Positions 46,713 through 57,320 of a DNA stretch of 64,000 nucleotides are shown piece after piece. The position numbers and the translations under genes are program-made. How positions within the stretch are numbered: the first letter of the stretch is position 1; each line of letters begins with the position of its first letter. A model generated the notes under the pieces. It ran no database searches, was not told the origin of the DNA, and saw only the letters and a list, made by a program, of their open reading frames with translations. The stretch is from Gnetum montanum (taxonomy: Eukaryota > Streptophyta > Gnetopsida > Gnetales > Gnetaceae), in assembly GCA_015680685.1 (NCBI GenBank), contig MNCI01026491.1, positions 338,335 through 402,334 on the forward strand, given 5' to 3'.

Positions 46713-47075
46713 ATGCTCAACTTTCATGACAGTGAGATGAAAATTAACTCTAGAAACAAAGAAGTGCTATCCACACCTCTCCTTATCACCGTACATATTG
46801 GTAGATACAAACTTCATTGTGTTCATGTGAATGATGGTGCAGCCACGAATGTCATACCATATTTTGTTATTAACAAGTTAGGCTTAACCAAAAATATTTA
46901 GGAGACTATCACCTTAACACTCAAGTCATGTAATGGCTCATGAGTAGCCATGTGAGGTTCCATCACTTTAGATTTTGTAGCTAGAGAGCAATTTCCCACA
47001 TCCGCCAATTTCCCATTAGTTAAAGAGACACCTAGGTTCAACTTGATCCTAGGGAGATCATGGTTAGTGAAGCTT
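46713..47075 (+). pseudogene. Aspartic protease of element C2
   Basis: 46713-46901 is open with PLLITVHIGRYKLHCVHV and NDGAATNVIPY. The active-site Asp-Gly-Ala is kept, in contrast to C1 where Gly is Glu. After a stop the C-terminal box NLILGRSWLVK follows at about 47038-47068. Similar in length and order to the C1 protease. Confidence 0.75.
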
Positions 47076-47229
47076 CAGGCAGTTTCATCTCCTATACATC
47101 AGGACATTCACTTACCATACGAGGATGGGGAGATTGTGATCTAGAGGACAATGTATCACTACCCTCAGTTAACTATGTGAACATTGATAGCACTGGTGAC
47201 CCTGAGAATGCACATGCATGCCCAAAATT

Positions 47230-48890
47230 AAGTAAAAATTCATTTATTTTTAATCCCTTGAAATCTTCCTAGATGGTTTACCCCCTAAAAGGGGGGGCTC
47301 AGCATGGAAAAAATGGGGATAACCATAAAACCAATAAATAAGCCTTGAAAATGACACATTTTGGTCTTGGGTAATGCCCAGCAACACTAGTAACCCCAAG
47401 AATGCACATGCATGTCCAAAATTGATCAAAATTTGTTAATTTTCAATCCTTGGAATCTTTCTAGTTGGCTTACCCCCCTAGAGGGAGGGGGCTCAAAATG
47501 GAAATAAGAGAGTAACCATAAAAACCAATAAATAAGCCTTGAAAATAACAAATCTTACTCTTGGGTATTGCCCAGCAACACTAAAAACCTTGGGAATACA
47601 CATGCATGCCCAAAATTGATCAAAATTCATTAATTTTCAACCCCTTGGAATCTTCCTAGACGGCTTACCCCCTAGAGGAGGCCTTAGTGTGAAAACAAGG
47701 GGGTAACCATAAAAACCAATAAATAAGCCTTAAAAATGACAAATTTTAATCTTAGGTAATGCCTAGTGGCACCAGTAACCCTGAGTATGCACATGCATGC
47801 CCAAAACTAATAACAATTCATCAATTTTCAACCCCTTGAAATCTTCCTAGCTGACTTACCCCCTAGAGGGGGACTCACCATGGAAATAAGGGGGTAATCA
47901 TAAAAACCAATAAATAAACCTTAAAAATAACAAATTTTGATCTTAGGTAATGCCCAGCAACATCGATAACCTCAAGAATGCACATTCATGTCCAAAATTG
48001 ATTAAAATTTTTCAATTTTTAACCCCTTGGAATCTTCCTAACTGACTTACCCCCCTAGGAGGGGTGGGGGGGCCTTAGGGTGGAAACGAGGTAACCCTTA
48101 AAACCTATAAAATAACCTTAAAATTAACAAGTTTTGGTCTTGGGCAATGTCCAATAGCATCAACAACCCTGGGAATGCACATACATGCTCACAATTGATC
48201 AAAATTTGTGAATTTTCAACCTCTTGGGATCTTCCATGCTAGCTTACCTCCTATAAGGGGGGTTCAACATGGAAATAAGGGGGTAACCCTAAAAACCTAT
48301 AAAATAACATTAAAATTAACAAGTTTTGATCTTGGGCAATGTCCAACAACATGGGCAAGCCCAAGAATGGACATGCATGCCAAAAATTGATCAAATTTTA
48401 TCAATTTTAAATCCCATGGGATGTTCCACAATGGCTTACCCTCTTGCAAAGGGGGCTTAGTGTGAAAAATAAGGGGGTAACCATAAAAACATATAAAATA
48501 ACTTTAAAATTAATAAGTTTTGCTCTTGAATAATGTTAAGTAGCGCTAGTAACCTCAAGAATGCACATGCATGCCCAAAACTTATCAAAATTTGTCAATT
48601 TTCAACCCCTTGGGATCTTTCATGCTAGCTTACCCCCTATAGGGATAACCCTAAACACTTATAAAATAACCTTAAAATTAACAAGTTTTGGTCTTGGGTA
48701 ATGTCCAGTAGCATTAGCAACCATGAGAATGCACATGCATGTCCAAAACTAACCAAAATTCATAAAAACTTAATCCCTTAGAACCTTCCATGCTAGCTTA
48801 CCCCCCTATGGGGGGGTAGGGGGGGTGGGGGAGGGGGGAGGTGGGGGCATGTGGGGAGGGGGGCGGGGGCGGCTTGGCGTAGAAACAATG
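47230..48890 (+). repeat. ~193-bp tandem array inside element C2
   Basis: Nine units with the core gcttaccccctagaggggg start at about 47275, 47468, 47663, 47853, 48043, 48240, 48435, 48628 and 48795. Each includes aaccataaaaacc-ataaa, ttttggtcttgggtaatg and gaatgcacatgcatgcccaa. The spacing is 190-197 bp except the last (167). It follows the protease, and the last unit expands into a G-rich tract. Confidence 0.9.
48810..48872 (+). other. G-rich tract, quadruplex-forming potential
   Basis: In 63 bases there are about nine runs of four or more G, separated by one to five other bases. This fits the G4 pattern several times over on the plus strand. It appears to be an expansion of the G run found in every array unit. 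The minus-strand Pro-rich ORF across it is an artefact of the C runs. Confidence 0.85.
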
Positions 48891-49500
48891 GGGTCTTAGT
48901 GTAGAAGCTTCAAAAATCTTGTTTTTTAGGCCTAAATATCCTAGAAACAACCCTGATTGATGCCCAAACCCATCTAACAACCCTGTAGCCTTGAACCATG
49001 GCTCATTAAGGCCTAAAACTAACAAAACCCATCCTCTTTTGACTTATATTAGCCAAGTTTGACCATATGTAGTATGCTTTGCTTGATGTTTCAACTTGTT
49101 TTTGGCCTTTATGTTACATTGTTGACCTTAATAACTTTCTTGTAGCCTTTATATAGCCTTATACTTCCTTTATCTAGTTTATTTTCCTTTGTTTAGCCTT
49201 TGATTGGTATCAAATAGTGGGGTTTGATCTTCCTTAATCACTATTTGGCACCATAGCATTATGGCCTACTAAAGCCTAAAACTAGCAAAACCATTATCCT
49301 TGTTGGCTAATTGTAGTTGTATTCCTTATGCTTTTCTTTGTTTGACCTTTACTTGGCCTCTATTGCACTTTTTTGATTTCTTTTACCTTATTTATAGCCT
49401 TAGATGACCTTGTTTGCACTAGAATAGAATGTATTTGCATGATTTTATAGCATTTTAAGCATTGTTTATTAATTTTTACCCAAGTTCCACTTAATATGCT
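48891..49500 (+). other. Spacer between array and pol of element C2
   Basis: Holds single copies of the C1 minisatellite unit at about 48998 (atggctcattaaggcctaaaac) and 49261. It ends in a T-rich stretch, aatttttacccaag (AG at 49483-49484), before the pol frame opens. A candidate splice acceptor by position; see findings. Confidence 0.5.
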
Positions 49501-49511
49501 TTTGGTTGACA

Positions 49512-50830
49512 TGCAAGATCAAAGTATGAGTACCTGGAAGTTGGTCAATCTACCTTTGAGCCTAAGTGGCCTCACGGTGATGTAGAATGGTATATTGATC
49601 TTAATTTCATAGATCTTGAGCCTAAGAGTCTTGTCGATCACATAGCCTTAGTAGAGAAACCCTTACAATGGCCTGAAAACCTAGTAAAAACCCTTAACTT
49701 AGAGGCGGGTGACATAATTGAAGACTCTCTAGTTGAGGTTCTTGTCACAACACACAGTGGTGAGGAGAAAGCCCTTAAACTAAGTTCCTCACTGGAACCT
49801 AAATAAGCTCAAGACATCACCAAGGTGCTACAAGGCAACATTAAGGCGTTTGCCTGTTCATACGAAGATGTGCCAAGCCTAGATCCATGCTTAATACAAC
49901 ACAACATCATACTAGACCCTAGAATTAGATCAATTAAGTAAAAGGTATGTAAGATAAGACTTGATTTGGCCTTGGCAGTTCGAGATGAGATCTCAAATCT
50001 CTACCAAGTTGGTTTCATTAAGGCTATTGACTACATAGAATGGGTTTCCAAAATAGTGATAGTCCCTAAGAAAAATGTGAGTATTCATATTTGCATCAAT
50101 TTTTGAGACCTAAATAAAGCAACTATCAAGGATGACTTCCTGTTGCCTAGTATTGATCAACTTATCGATACCATAACTGGACATGCCTTATTGTCCTTCA
50201 TGGATGAGTTCTCAGAATACAACCAAATTAGGATAAGCCCATAGCACCAACTTATCATGACCTTTGTGACTTCTTAGGGGACCTTTTGCTATACTATGAT
50301 GCCCTTTAGTCTTAAGAATGTAGGAGAAACCTATCAATGAGCCATAACTTATATCTTCAGTAATTACATGCTAGGTTGGCTTAATGATTACATGGACAAC
50401 ATAGCCATTAAGTTCAAAGAGGCTAGTGACCATGCTAATGACCTAGATCTTGTGCTTAAATGGTATCTCAAATATGAGTTTGGGTTCAATCCCAAGAAGT
50501 GTGTCATCAGTATCAAGATCGAAAAGATGCTTGGCTTTGTGGTATCTAAAGCAAGGATATGTGCTGATCTTGATAAGGTTAAGGACATATCCAAATTAGT
50601 AGTGCCTGCTAACCTTAAGGAGCTTCAAGGATTGTAAGGCAAATTGTAATTTATTCATAGGTTTATTGCTAGTCTTATGGATAAATTACAACCCATGCAA
50701 CACTTGCTTAAGAAAGGGGTGCACTATGAGCAGATGGCTCAATGCCAAGAGGCCTTTGAAAACCTTAAGCAAGAGTTGACACAACTACTGACAATCTATT
50801 CTTTGTAAGAGGGTAGACCTTTTTACATCT
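49512..50830 (+). pseudogene. Reverse transcriptase of element C2, catalytic Asp lost
   Basis: One frame runs from about 49512 to 51500 with about a dozen stops and no frameshift. The pre-RT part reads KWPHGDVEWYIDLNFIDLEP and AFACSYEDVPSLDP. RT blocks follow: VSKIVIVPKKN, CINF-DLNKATIKDDFLLP, HALLSFMDEFSEYNQI and the catalytic box LNDYMDNIAIK (50380-50415). The last is YxDN instead of YxDD, so polymerase activity should be lost. Stops fall mostly where Gln, Trp or Arg would be expected. The wording is of the Tat/Ogre kind. Confidence 0.82.
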
Positions 50831-50832
50831 AC

Positions 50833-51150
50833 TTGACCATCTCTGACACATCCATCACCTCTCTACTTTGTCAGAAACATGATGATGGAGCAAAAATGCC
50901 AGTGTACTATCTTAGCCATGCATTAGTTTCCCACAAAACCCAATACACTAAAGTGAAGAAATATTTTCTAGCACTAGTATTCTCATTGAAGAAGTGGAGA
51001 CACTACCTCTTCAAAATCCAAGTCAATATCATTTGCAAAGATAACGTGTTCAGAGCCATAATCATGGAGTTTAACCTTTACTACATCTCTCAATCCTCAA
51101 TGAAAGATTAGGCTATAGCCATACAACTCATAGTTTCACCTATTGATGAC
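50833..51150 (+). pseudogene. RNase H of element C2
   Basis: The same frame as RT, open 50833-51111. It has PFYIYLTISDTSITSLLCQK, then KMPVYYLSHAL, YTKVKKYFLALVFSLKKWRH and YLFKIQVNIICKDN. This is the usual RNase H after a Ty3/gypsy RT. The expected Asp in the first strand appears as Thr (YLTIS), so it is probably inactive. Confidence 0.75.
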
Positions 51151-51179
51151 TACGTAGCCGTAGATCCTGAGTTCCTTGA

Positions 51180-51500
51180 TGAGCATATTAGTATTGTTAT
51201 CCAAGTACTTGAGGATTATGAGAAGGTCATGCACTTTAACGAAGCTTCAACTACACAAGGGGCCAGTGCTACTACCATTATAACATTCCCATTTGGTCAA
51301 ATCCAGCCCTTCACCTATCATTTTAAGTTTCCATACACCAACAACATAGCGAAGTATGAGTGTTTGATTATGGTAATGATGGTAGCTTGTGACCTAGGAA
51401 TTAGATGCTTAGTGATTAAAGGTGATTTCCAACTTGTGGTTAACCAAGTAATGGAAGTCTATGGATGTAAAGCCAAACAATTACAATCACATTTACAATG
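51180..51500 (+). pseudogene. Second (archaeal-type) RNase H of element C2
   Basis: MHFNEASTTQGASATTIITF is followed by FKFPYTNNIAKYECLIM, ACDLGIRCLVIKGDFQLVV and QVMEVYGCKAK. This corresponds to the extra aRNH domain found between RNase H and integrase in the Tat lineage (Ogre, Retand): FDG-S-QGAG, NN-AEYEAL, GDS-L. The first Asp is Asn here (FNEAS); the Glu (KYECL) and the Asp of GDF remain. The frame is cut at about 51490 where C3-type sequence begins; integrase is absent. Confidence 0.72.
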
Positions 51501-53671
51501 AAGTTTTTCCTTGATTTTCATGGGATGGGATTACAAAGATTACAACATGCAAATTTGGTGGTGTTTTAATTACTAACTATTAATATTTCTTGTAGTTTTG
51601 ACAATATTATGCTTAGTTTTAAGATGATACAATGTGATGTCATTTGTAAATGGTATCGACTTGGTTTGAATCTTGGACAAAAAGACTAATGATCATCTTA
51701 ACCATTCATTACACATAGAATTCATTATGCCTATGGTAAGACACCTCACATCCCATTTTCTACAACCCCTCCTACTACAATTCCATCTCACTATTATATA
51801 CAATAATAATTTGATGGTTTTGTATAATATAGTTGTAGCACCTGGAAAGTTTGGTTGTTAGAATAGAAACCAGAAACTCCAAGGTGTCAAATAGTTTTAT
51901 CCTTAAATCCCAAGGGCCTCCATAAAATGGGACTCAAGGCACCCTAGACAGTCTAGATGGTCACCCATGGACTTATGAAAATTTAAATAGAAACATAAAC
52001 AATGATGGAAACAGAAATGGAATTGCAAATCTAAAATAAAAATAGACATAGAAATTAAAACTTGAACTTAAATTTGCATAGCAATGAATTGTAACTTTAT
52101 TGAAATGAAAAAATACATAAAGTACAAGGTTCAAGAAGTACAAATATGCTCAAGTACATAAGAAGTTTTCTTAGACAGAGCTTGAAGTCTATTGGAGCTA
52201 GTAGGTTATGTTGCACTCAAACTCCATGATCCGAATACCTCCAAACATTAGTGTCTAACAACGCCTTGCTAGTTTCTACTAGAATTTGCAACTTTGGTCA
52301 TGGATGGCATTCCACCCTTGATGCAATGATATCACATGGGAAGTCTCCAATGCTCAATGTAAATACTAGTTTTCTCTCAAAGGTGTTTCAAGGTTACACA
52401 AGGCTCTCAGTTGCAAAAATTCAAAACTTCTTTCAGGTTATCAAATCCTAATAAGGTGTTTGGCTTTTATAGGCTATGGGATTGCTGATTTTAGGCTCTA
52501 TAGATTACTTTCATGATTACTATCATATTGATGTTTATTTGCAAGTGTAACAGCTATAATTCCTAGCGTAGGTGACCATTTATAGTAAGTTTTGATACAC
52601 CGTAGGCACCAAAGCCCATCCAAATACCATAAATAGTAAATGAATTTTTGTGACTATGTTGGCATCATCTCAACTACACTAACCTTGGTGAGCTATGTTG
52701 AGCTTGCTAAAAACTACTAGTGAACATGATATCTATGTTGACCATGTTGAAACTACTAAAAACTTGGGGTAACTATGCTAGCCACAGTTGGGAAAATGAA
52801 AGACCCAATAATTCTAATGTTGTATATGTGCATATACACTAGGTTTTGTGGTAACTATGTTGGGTATTGTTGGAGAATGAAAACCCCATACCATCTACAT
52901 TGGGGATAGGTGGTTCCAAAGTAGTTGAGGCTATACCCCTACAAAAACCCATGAAAATGCCAATTTTGGTAGTCCAAAAGGCATTTTTAACCTCTCCAAG
53001 CCCAAATATAGACATGGTATGACTTTTTTCACCTAGGAAATGAGGCTATGATAACTTATGAGGCATTTTTTCAACCCCAAAAGTTACAATATGTGAAATT
53101 GCATCTCATCAATTACAATCTTTACAGTTTACAATAAAAGTCTAGCCTTTGGTTTAATGGTGAGGGTTTAAAAGTTGCAACATGAGATTTCTCAGTGGTG
53201 TTTCATTAATCCCTCTTTGTTGATGTTTAAAGGATGGACCTAAGAGACATCGACAAAGAATATAAAACACCATTATAGGTCCATCACCAATGTTCCCTCT
53301 TTGATCTTGATTCAGTACTATCGAACCATGCCAAAGAGTACTTGTGATGATGGGATAAGGTTATGGTGAGATAGCAAAGGGTAAATACAGTATTTGGCTA
53401 CAAGAAAATGGTCATGAGGATTAACAATGAGTTTCATACGTTGACATCATGGTTATAGTTATGGCAATGACATTTTGAATGGTCGATGAGGTCTTCACGC
53501 TTTATGTTTCGAAGTGTTGGTCACTCAGTAATTTTCTTGAGAAGCCAACATTTTACTCCAAGGATTCCTTGTCCATTAAGCTCCTCCCTTTACACTTTTG
53601 AAGCCATTGGTTTATCTCTTTGGGCTTTGTTGATCCTTTAGCTCCTTGGTAATTTATTTCCTAATTTTTTC

Positions 53672-53715
<44 letters not shown>

Positions 53716-55300
53716 GTGAAACCTTCATTAGGTTTCATTGCTAAGGCTATATTTGATTTGATTTTCTTGTTGAATGAGATGTGTGACATTCAATAGACTT
53801 GAAGATGGACCTTGATGAAGGAGATGTCACATGGCCACAATGCATTGAACATAGGTCATCATTATTGTTCAAGGTAAGGAAGGTCACAATCAAGCTATGG
53901 GGTTGGACTCAAGGAAATGTAATGGAAGTGAAGAAAAGTAAGCACTCTTGGCATAGTCAGACACTCATTGAATCTTACACATTGAGGTCACATGATAACT
54001 TGCTGCTGTAATGAGTTGCACTTCTACAATGACATCTCAAGCTTCATCCTCCAAGTACAACTCTAAGAGGATAAGAAAATAAGACAAAGAGAACATGTTA
54101 TTACAATATGATGCATAGGGCCACACTAGACAACCAACAAACTAGATCACAATGGATAACCAATGTTTCAGCATAGAGGAATCTATGAAATGTGCATCAA
54201 ATTTACAAAGTTTTGTAGTTCATTCATTATGCCAAATAATGAGAGAAAGATAGAGAAAGCATGCAAGCTCACTTGTTGTAGACTATTGGGATCATCATCA
54301 TCGATTATTTGTTACAACCTATCAACAATGATAAACAACAGTACAAGCAAACATGTGAGTGTTAGATGTAATCAGGGTTATGTAATGGCTTTATTGTTGC
54401 ATTGCAAGGGCTTCATGAGGGCATGAGTAGGCTTAAGTTCTACTGGGAAGCTTGGTTTGATGTGTTTTCTCCTCACCATCATGGTTTTAAATGGGAACTT
54501 TGACAAGGGGACCCTCCATGATGTCTTTGGCTTCAAGGTCAATGGTCATCAAACTACTTTAGGGTGTTATGACTATAGTAGAATGTTTCCAAAGGTTTAT
54601 GTCAACTTGGTCTAACAATATCACAAGTGGAATCCATTTAGGCTTTGAGGCTAGTCAAACTTGCTTCCTTATCCTCCTAGCTTAATCCTACATGACAACA
54701 TAAGCACATCAAGTAGCACTTATGTAATAAAATTGTTAAATAATGTAAAAATAATACAAAATAATTCAATAATAATCTATAAATGTGCCAAAACACATTA
54801 ACTCAAAGGCGAAACAAGGTTCAAACATGGTCAACAAATGTCATAATAGGTGGGTTAAGGCAAATAGGGTGAAATAAAGGCTACATAATGTGATACAAGG
54901 CAAAATGAAGGTCAAATGAAGGTCGAATGGAGGTCAAAACCTTGTAAAGTGGTATCAAACAAGATCAATTAAAGCTTTAGTATGTCAAATGATGCAGAAG
55001 TGTGGTCAAACAGGACCAAATGATGCAAAAATGATGAAAATGAGGTGAAATGTCACTGAATTACATGATAATGATAAATAATAATGTAAAATAAGGTCAA
55101 GTAAGTTGAAAACATAGTGGGGAATAAGGCCAAACAAGGAAAGGTAGGCTACATATGGCCTAATGTGGTTAATCTAAGTTGCATTTTGCCAATTCTAGGC
55201 CTTGACGATTCATAGTTTTGCTAATTTAAGGCCTTGGCAGGCCATGTCGCTAGTTTAAGGCCTTGGCAGGCAAAAGTTGAAGGCCTATTTCATTGGGTAA
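51485..55300 (-). mobile_element. Element C3: Tat-like fragment, minus strand
   Basis: The order, read on the minus strand, mirrors C1. Minisatellite units (55290-55200, aaggccttggcaggcc) come first, then a spacer. The pol start (54720-54420, including cataag-tgctacttgatgtgc and the caccatcatg piece) follows, then a 3' UTR (54410-53330). LTR-like blocks come next: 53230-52930 inverted to 41430-41700, and 52140-51880 to 42470-42720. The TATA-like tataaaagcc complement is near 52466. After 51845, blocks like 21480-21760 follow. A (CT)20 microsatellite is at 53675-53714. No gag, protease or RT remains. Confidence 0.55.
53675..53714 (+). repeat. (CT)20 microsatellite
   Basis: Forty bases of uninterrupted CT within the 3' UTR of element C3. 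Confidence 0.97.
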
Positions 55301-55482
55301 GGTTACTACGAGGCAAAAGTAAGATGAGACTTAGTAAAAAATGGTAAAATAAAGTTATGATAAGGTAAAGGTAGGGTAAAATTCAATTTGAAATTATTTT
55401 AAACATGGTATGCTAAATGGAGCAAGCCAAATGGTATTAAATTTAATAAATATTAACAAGGTTTTTATTTATTTATTATTTA

Positions 55483-55645
55483 TCATTTCATGCACCCACC
55501 ATGGGGCAAGGTGCGAGGAAGAGCGGCGATGTTGGTTAGCATTTTGACGCGAAGCCTCAAGAAGCTGAGCACGTTGGCCTGCTGGTGCTCCTTGTGTGCA
55601 TTCTGGTGGCCGCCCAGCACATACGAGTTCTTGTACCAACTTTCA
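55483..55645 (-). pseudogene. C-terminal fragment of a QALGGH-type C2H2 zinc-finger gene
   Basis: On the minus strand from about 55645, one frame reads CNESWYKNSYVLGGHQNAHK, then EHQQANVLSFLRLRVKMLTN, and ends PHGGCMK at a stop (55485-55483). The phrase LGGHQNAHK is the hallmark of plant EPF-type C2H2 transcription factors (QALGGHQNAHK), followed as usual by a basic helical segment. Here Gln-Ala is Tyr-Val and the upstream Cys pair is incomplete, with a stop just before. It is a gene fragment, not a full gene. It lies in GC-rich sequence unlike the retroelements on either side. Confidence 0.6.
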
Positions 55646-55690
55646 TTGCAATTTCAATTTTGGAATCTAGGACCTGAATTAGAGCCTGTA

Positions 55691-56015
55691 ATGAGCATCA
55701 TGGCAAATCCGCGAGTGGTTGTGCTGTTGATGATAGTAGTCATGGTTGCTTTGGGAGAGGACAAGTATCAAAGAGTGTATAACAAACTGGACCCCAGCTT
55801 CAGTCTTAGCATCAGCAACCATGACGAAATCACACTCAAGTAGCGAGACAACGGCGATTCATCGCAGCAGTGGTACCAAGATTTCAGCGCAGGCAATTTC
55901 ACAGACACGGGACCAGCCATTCTGGACTCTGTGGAATGTGAAGGCCAAGAAGCAGATATTTCATCTGGGTGCCAAAACAGGCACCACTGTTGATAACCCT
56001 GACTGGGTTTTGATA
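55691..56015 (+). pseudogene. EUL-lectin-like secreted protein fragment
   Basis: From the ATG at 55700 the frame starts MANPRVVVLLMIVVMVALGE, a good signal peptide. It goes on YNKLDPSFSLSISNHDEITL, a stop at 55841, RDNGDSSQQWYQDFSAGNFT, then a +1 shift to FWTLWNVKAKKQIFHLGA and NPDW. This order resembles the first half of Euonymus-lectin (ricin-B-like fold, sugar-binding) domains: Y-L-I-DG, QHW-KD, F-L-N--T---KH--GA and NPD. The match is by pattern only. The second half of the domain is missing. Without a database search the assignment is tentative. Confidence 0.4.
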
Positions 56016-56513
56016 GAACTAGGCGTCAGGTGCTCAGCCTTAGCAAGCCCCTCGTTGATGATTTTACCATGATCTACCTTGCTGTGCAAATGAAATACAA
56101 TCTTGACATTCAAGGTACTCCTGCCTGAGGTGTTTTCATTAAATGAAATGCCTTCAAGAACACCGATAGCCAACTCTAGAAGCTTGATCCCCCACGAACT
56201 CCCGAAAACAGTCTGGCACTCACACTTCTGATAAGCCTTCGTCGACGCCGCCATGCGGGGGGTGTTTTTTCGGCATTTTCTTCATCGTCGGTAACCATCT
56301 GCCTCTTATTTGTGTCATCGTTGCTGCTGCTATCACCGGTGCTAGCCATCGCAGTGGCTGATGGGACTTGAGGTCCAAAGAGCTTGAACAGTTCCGTGCT
56401 TCTGCCTGTGCCTGTGCCTGAGATTCAAGAAAGACTTCGAATCTGAGTTTTTCCTGGCGGCCAAGGATTTTGGCTTCGTAGTAAGTGGGGAAGGGAATGG
56501 TAGGTGGTCTCAC
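55961..56513 (-). pseudogene. Unidentified GC-rich coding fragments, minus strand
   Basis: Two overlapping frames (56513-56220 and 56254-55961) are open in GC-rich sequence. A third frame reads ELFKLFGPQVPSATAMASTG, then DSSSNDDTNKRQMVTDDEEN, near 56400-56290. Its KLFG motif followed by an acidic Ser/Asn-rich stretch recalls the N-terminus of cycling DOF factors, but no DOF finger is present. I would treat the region as a host-gene fragment of unknown identity with at least one frameshift. Confidence 0.3.
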
Positions 56514-57296
56514 GTGAAGGAGGGTTCAGTAGGGATGGGGCACAGAACTACGCTGGGACTACGCTAGCCAGCATAGTCCCTCGAGGGTTTTGCGAGAACG
56601 GGGTTTTCGTCTGAAGGCGGACAAACCACCATATCTGGGAAATGGAGGGTTTGAGGGTGTGAGTCTACGACGAGGATTTGTAAATCACGGGCGTAAGGGC
56701 TGGGAATGGCAGCTGCGGTGGTGTGGGCAGGGTCTCTGTTCTAATGACGATGGCAAGCAACGGCACAAATGGTGGAGCAGCATAGGGCATAGGGCATAGG
56801 GCATAGGGCGTGCACGACATGCACATGCACAGTGGACAAAGATGGTCATGACGGTGGAAAGGGCGGGACTGACAGGTGGCAAAGGATGCGCACATGCTGG
56901 CGGCGAAGGGCAGCGAATGCGGCCAAAATGACCCGCATTGGTGCCTCAACAGCCTATGCTTATGTTCCCGGCTGCAGCGCGGTGGCCCAATTCGCTGGCC
57001 TGGCCTGCGTGGTCTAGGATGGTCTGTGCAGGGCTAGTGAACTGTGGGGACGATGACGCGGTAGGATGAAATGGTAGCCAGTAATGCAACAATGGTGGCA
57101 AAGAGCATAGCACTTTGCAACAACGTGGTGCATGGTGTGTGGTGGCAATGTGTAGTGGTGATGGAAGGGGCTCGCAGCAGTAGAGGATGGTAGGAGGGGA
57201 CCACGACATGCTGCACAACTCTAGGGGTTGCGTAGTCCTTAATGAACCTATGTAAGGGGATGTGGCCTATGCGGGCCCATGCAACCTATAGGTGAA
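56514..57296. other. GC-rich sequence without a recognised gene
   Basis: Continues the composition of 55483-56513. It contains a 26-bp imperfect palindrome (56555-56580) and a 7-bp tandem repeat (agggcat, about 56783-56810). Overlapping frames on both strands are by-products of GC richness; none shows a motif. Confidence 0.45.
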
Positions 57297-57320
57297 TTTT
57301 TTTTTTTTTTTTTTTTTTTN
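57297..57320. other. T23 run ending at a single N
   Basis: Twenty-three T followed by n at 57320. Either a homopolymer where the assembly stops, or a poly-A tail on the minus strand joined to unrelated sequence. Confidence 0.8.

Noticed and set aside
47230-48890. CRISPR-like array
   Set aside because: Units are ~193 bp in direct tandem without unique spacers, in a plant retroelement.
48798-49025. Pro-rich minus-strand ORF
   Set aside because: Produced by the C runs opposite the G-rich tract; no independent support.
53675-53714. (CT)20 as a GAGA-type regulatory element
   Set aside because: It lies in the 3' UTR of a dead retroelement, so a simple microsatellite is the better explanation.
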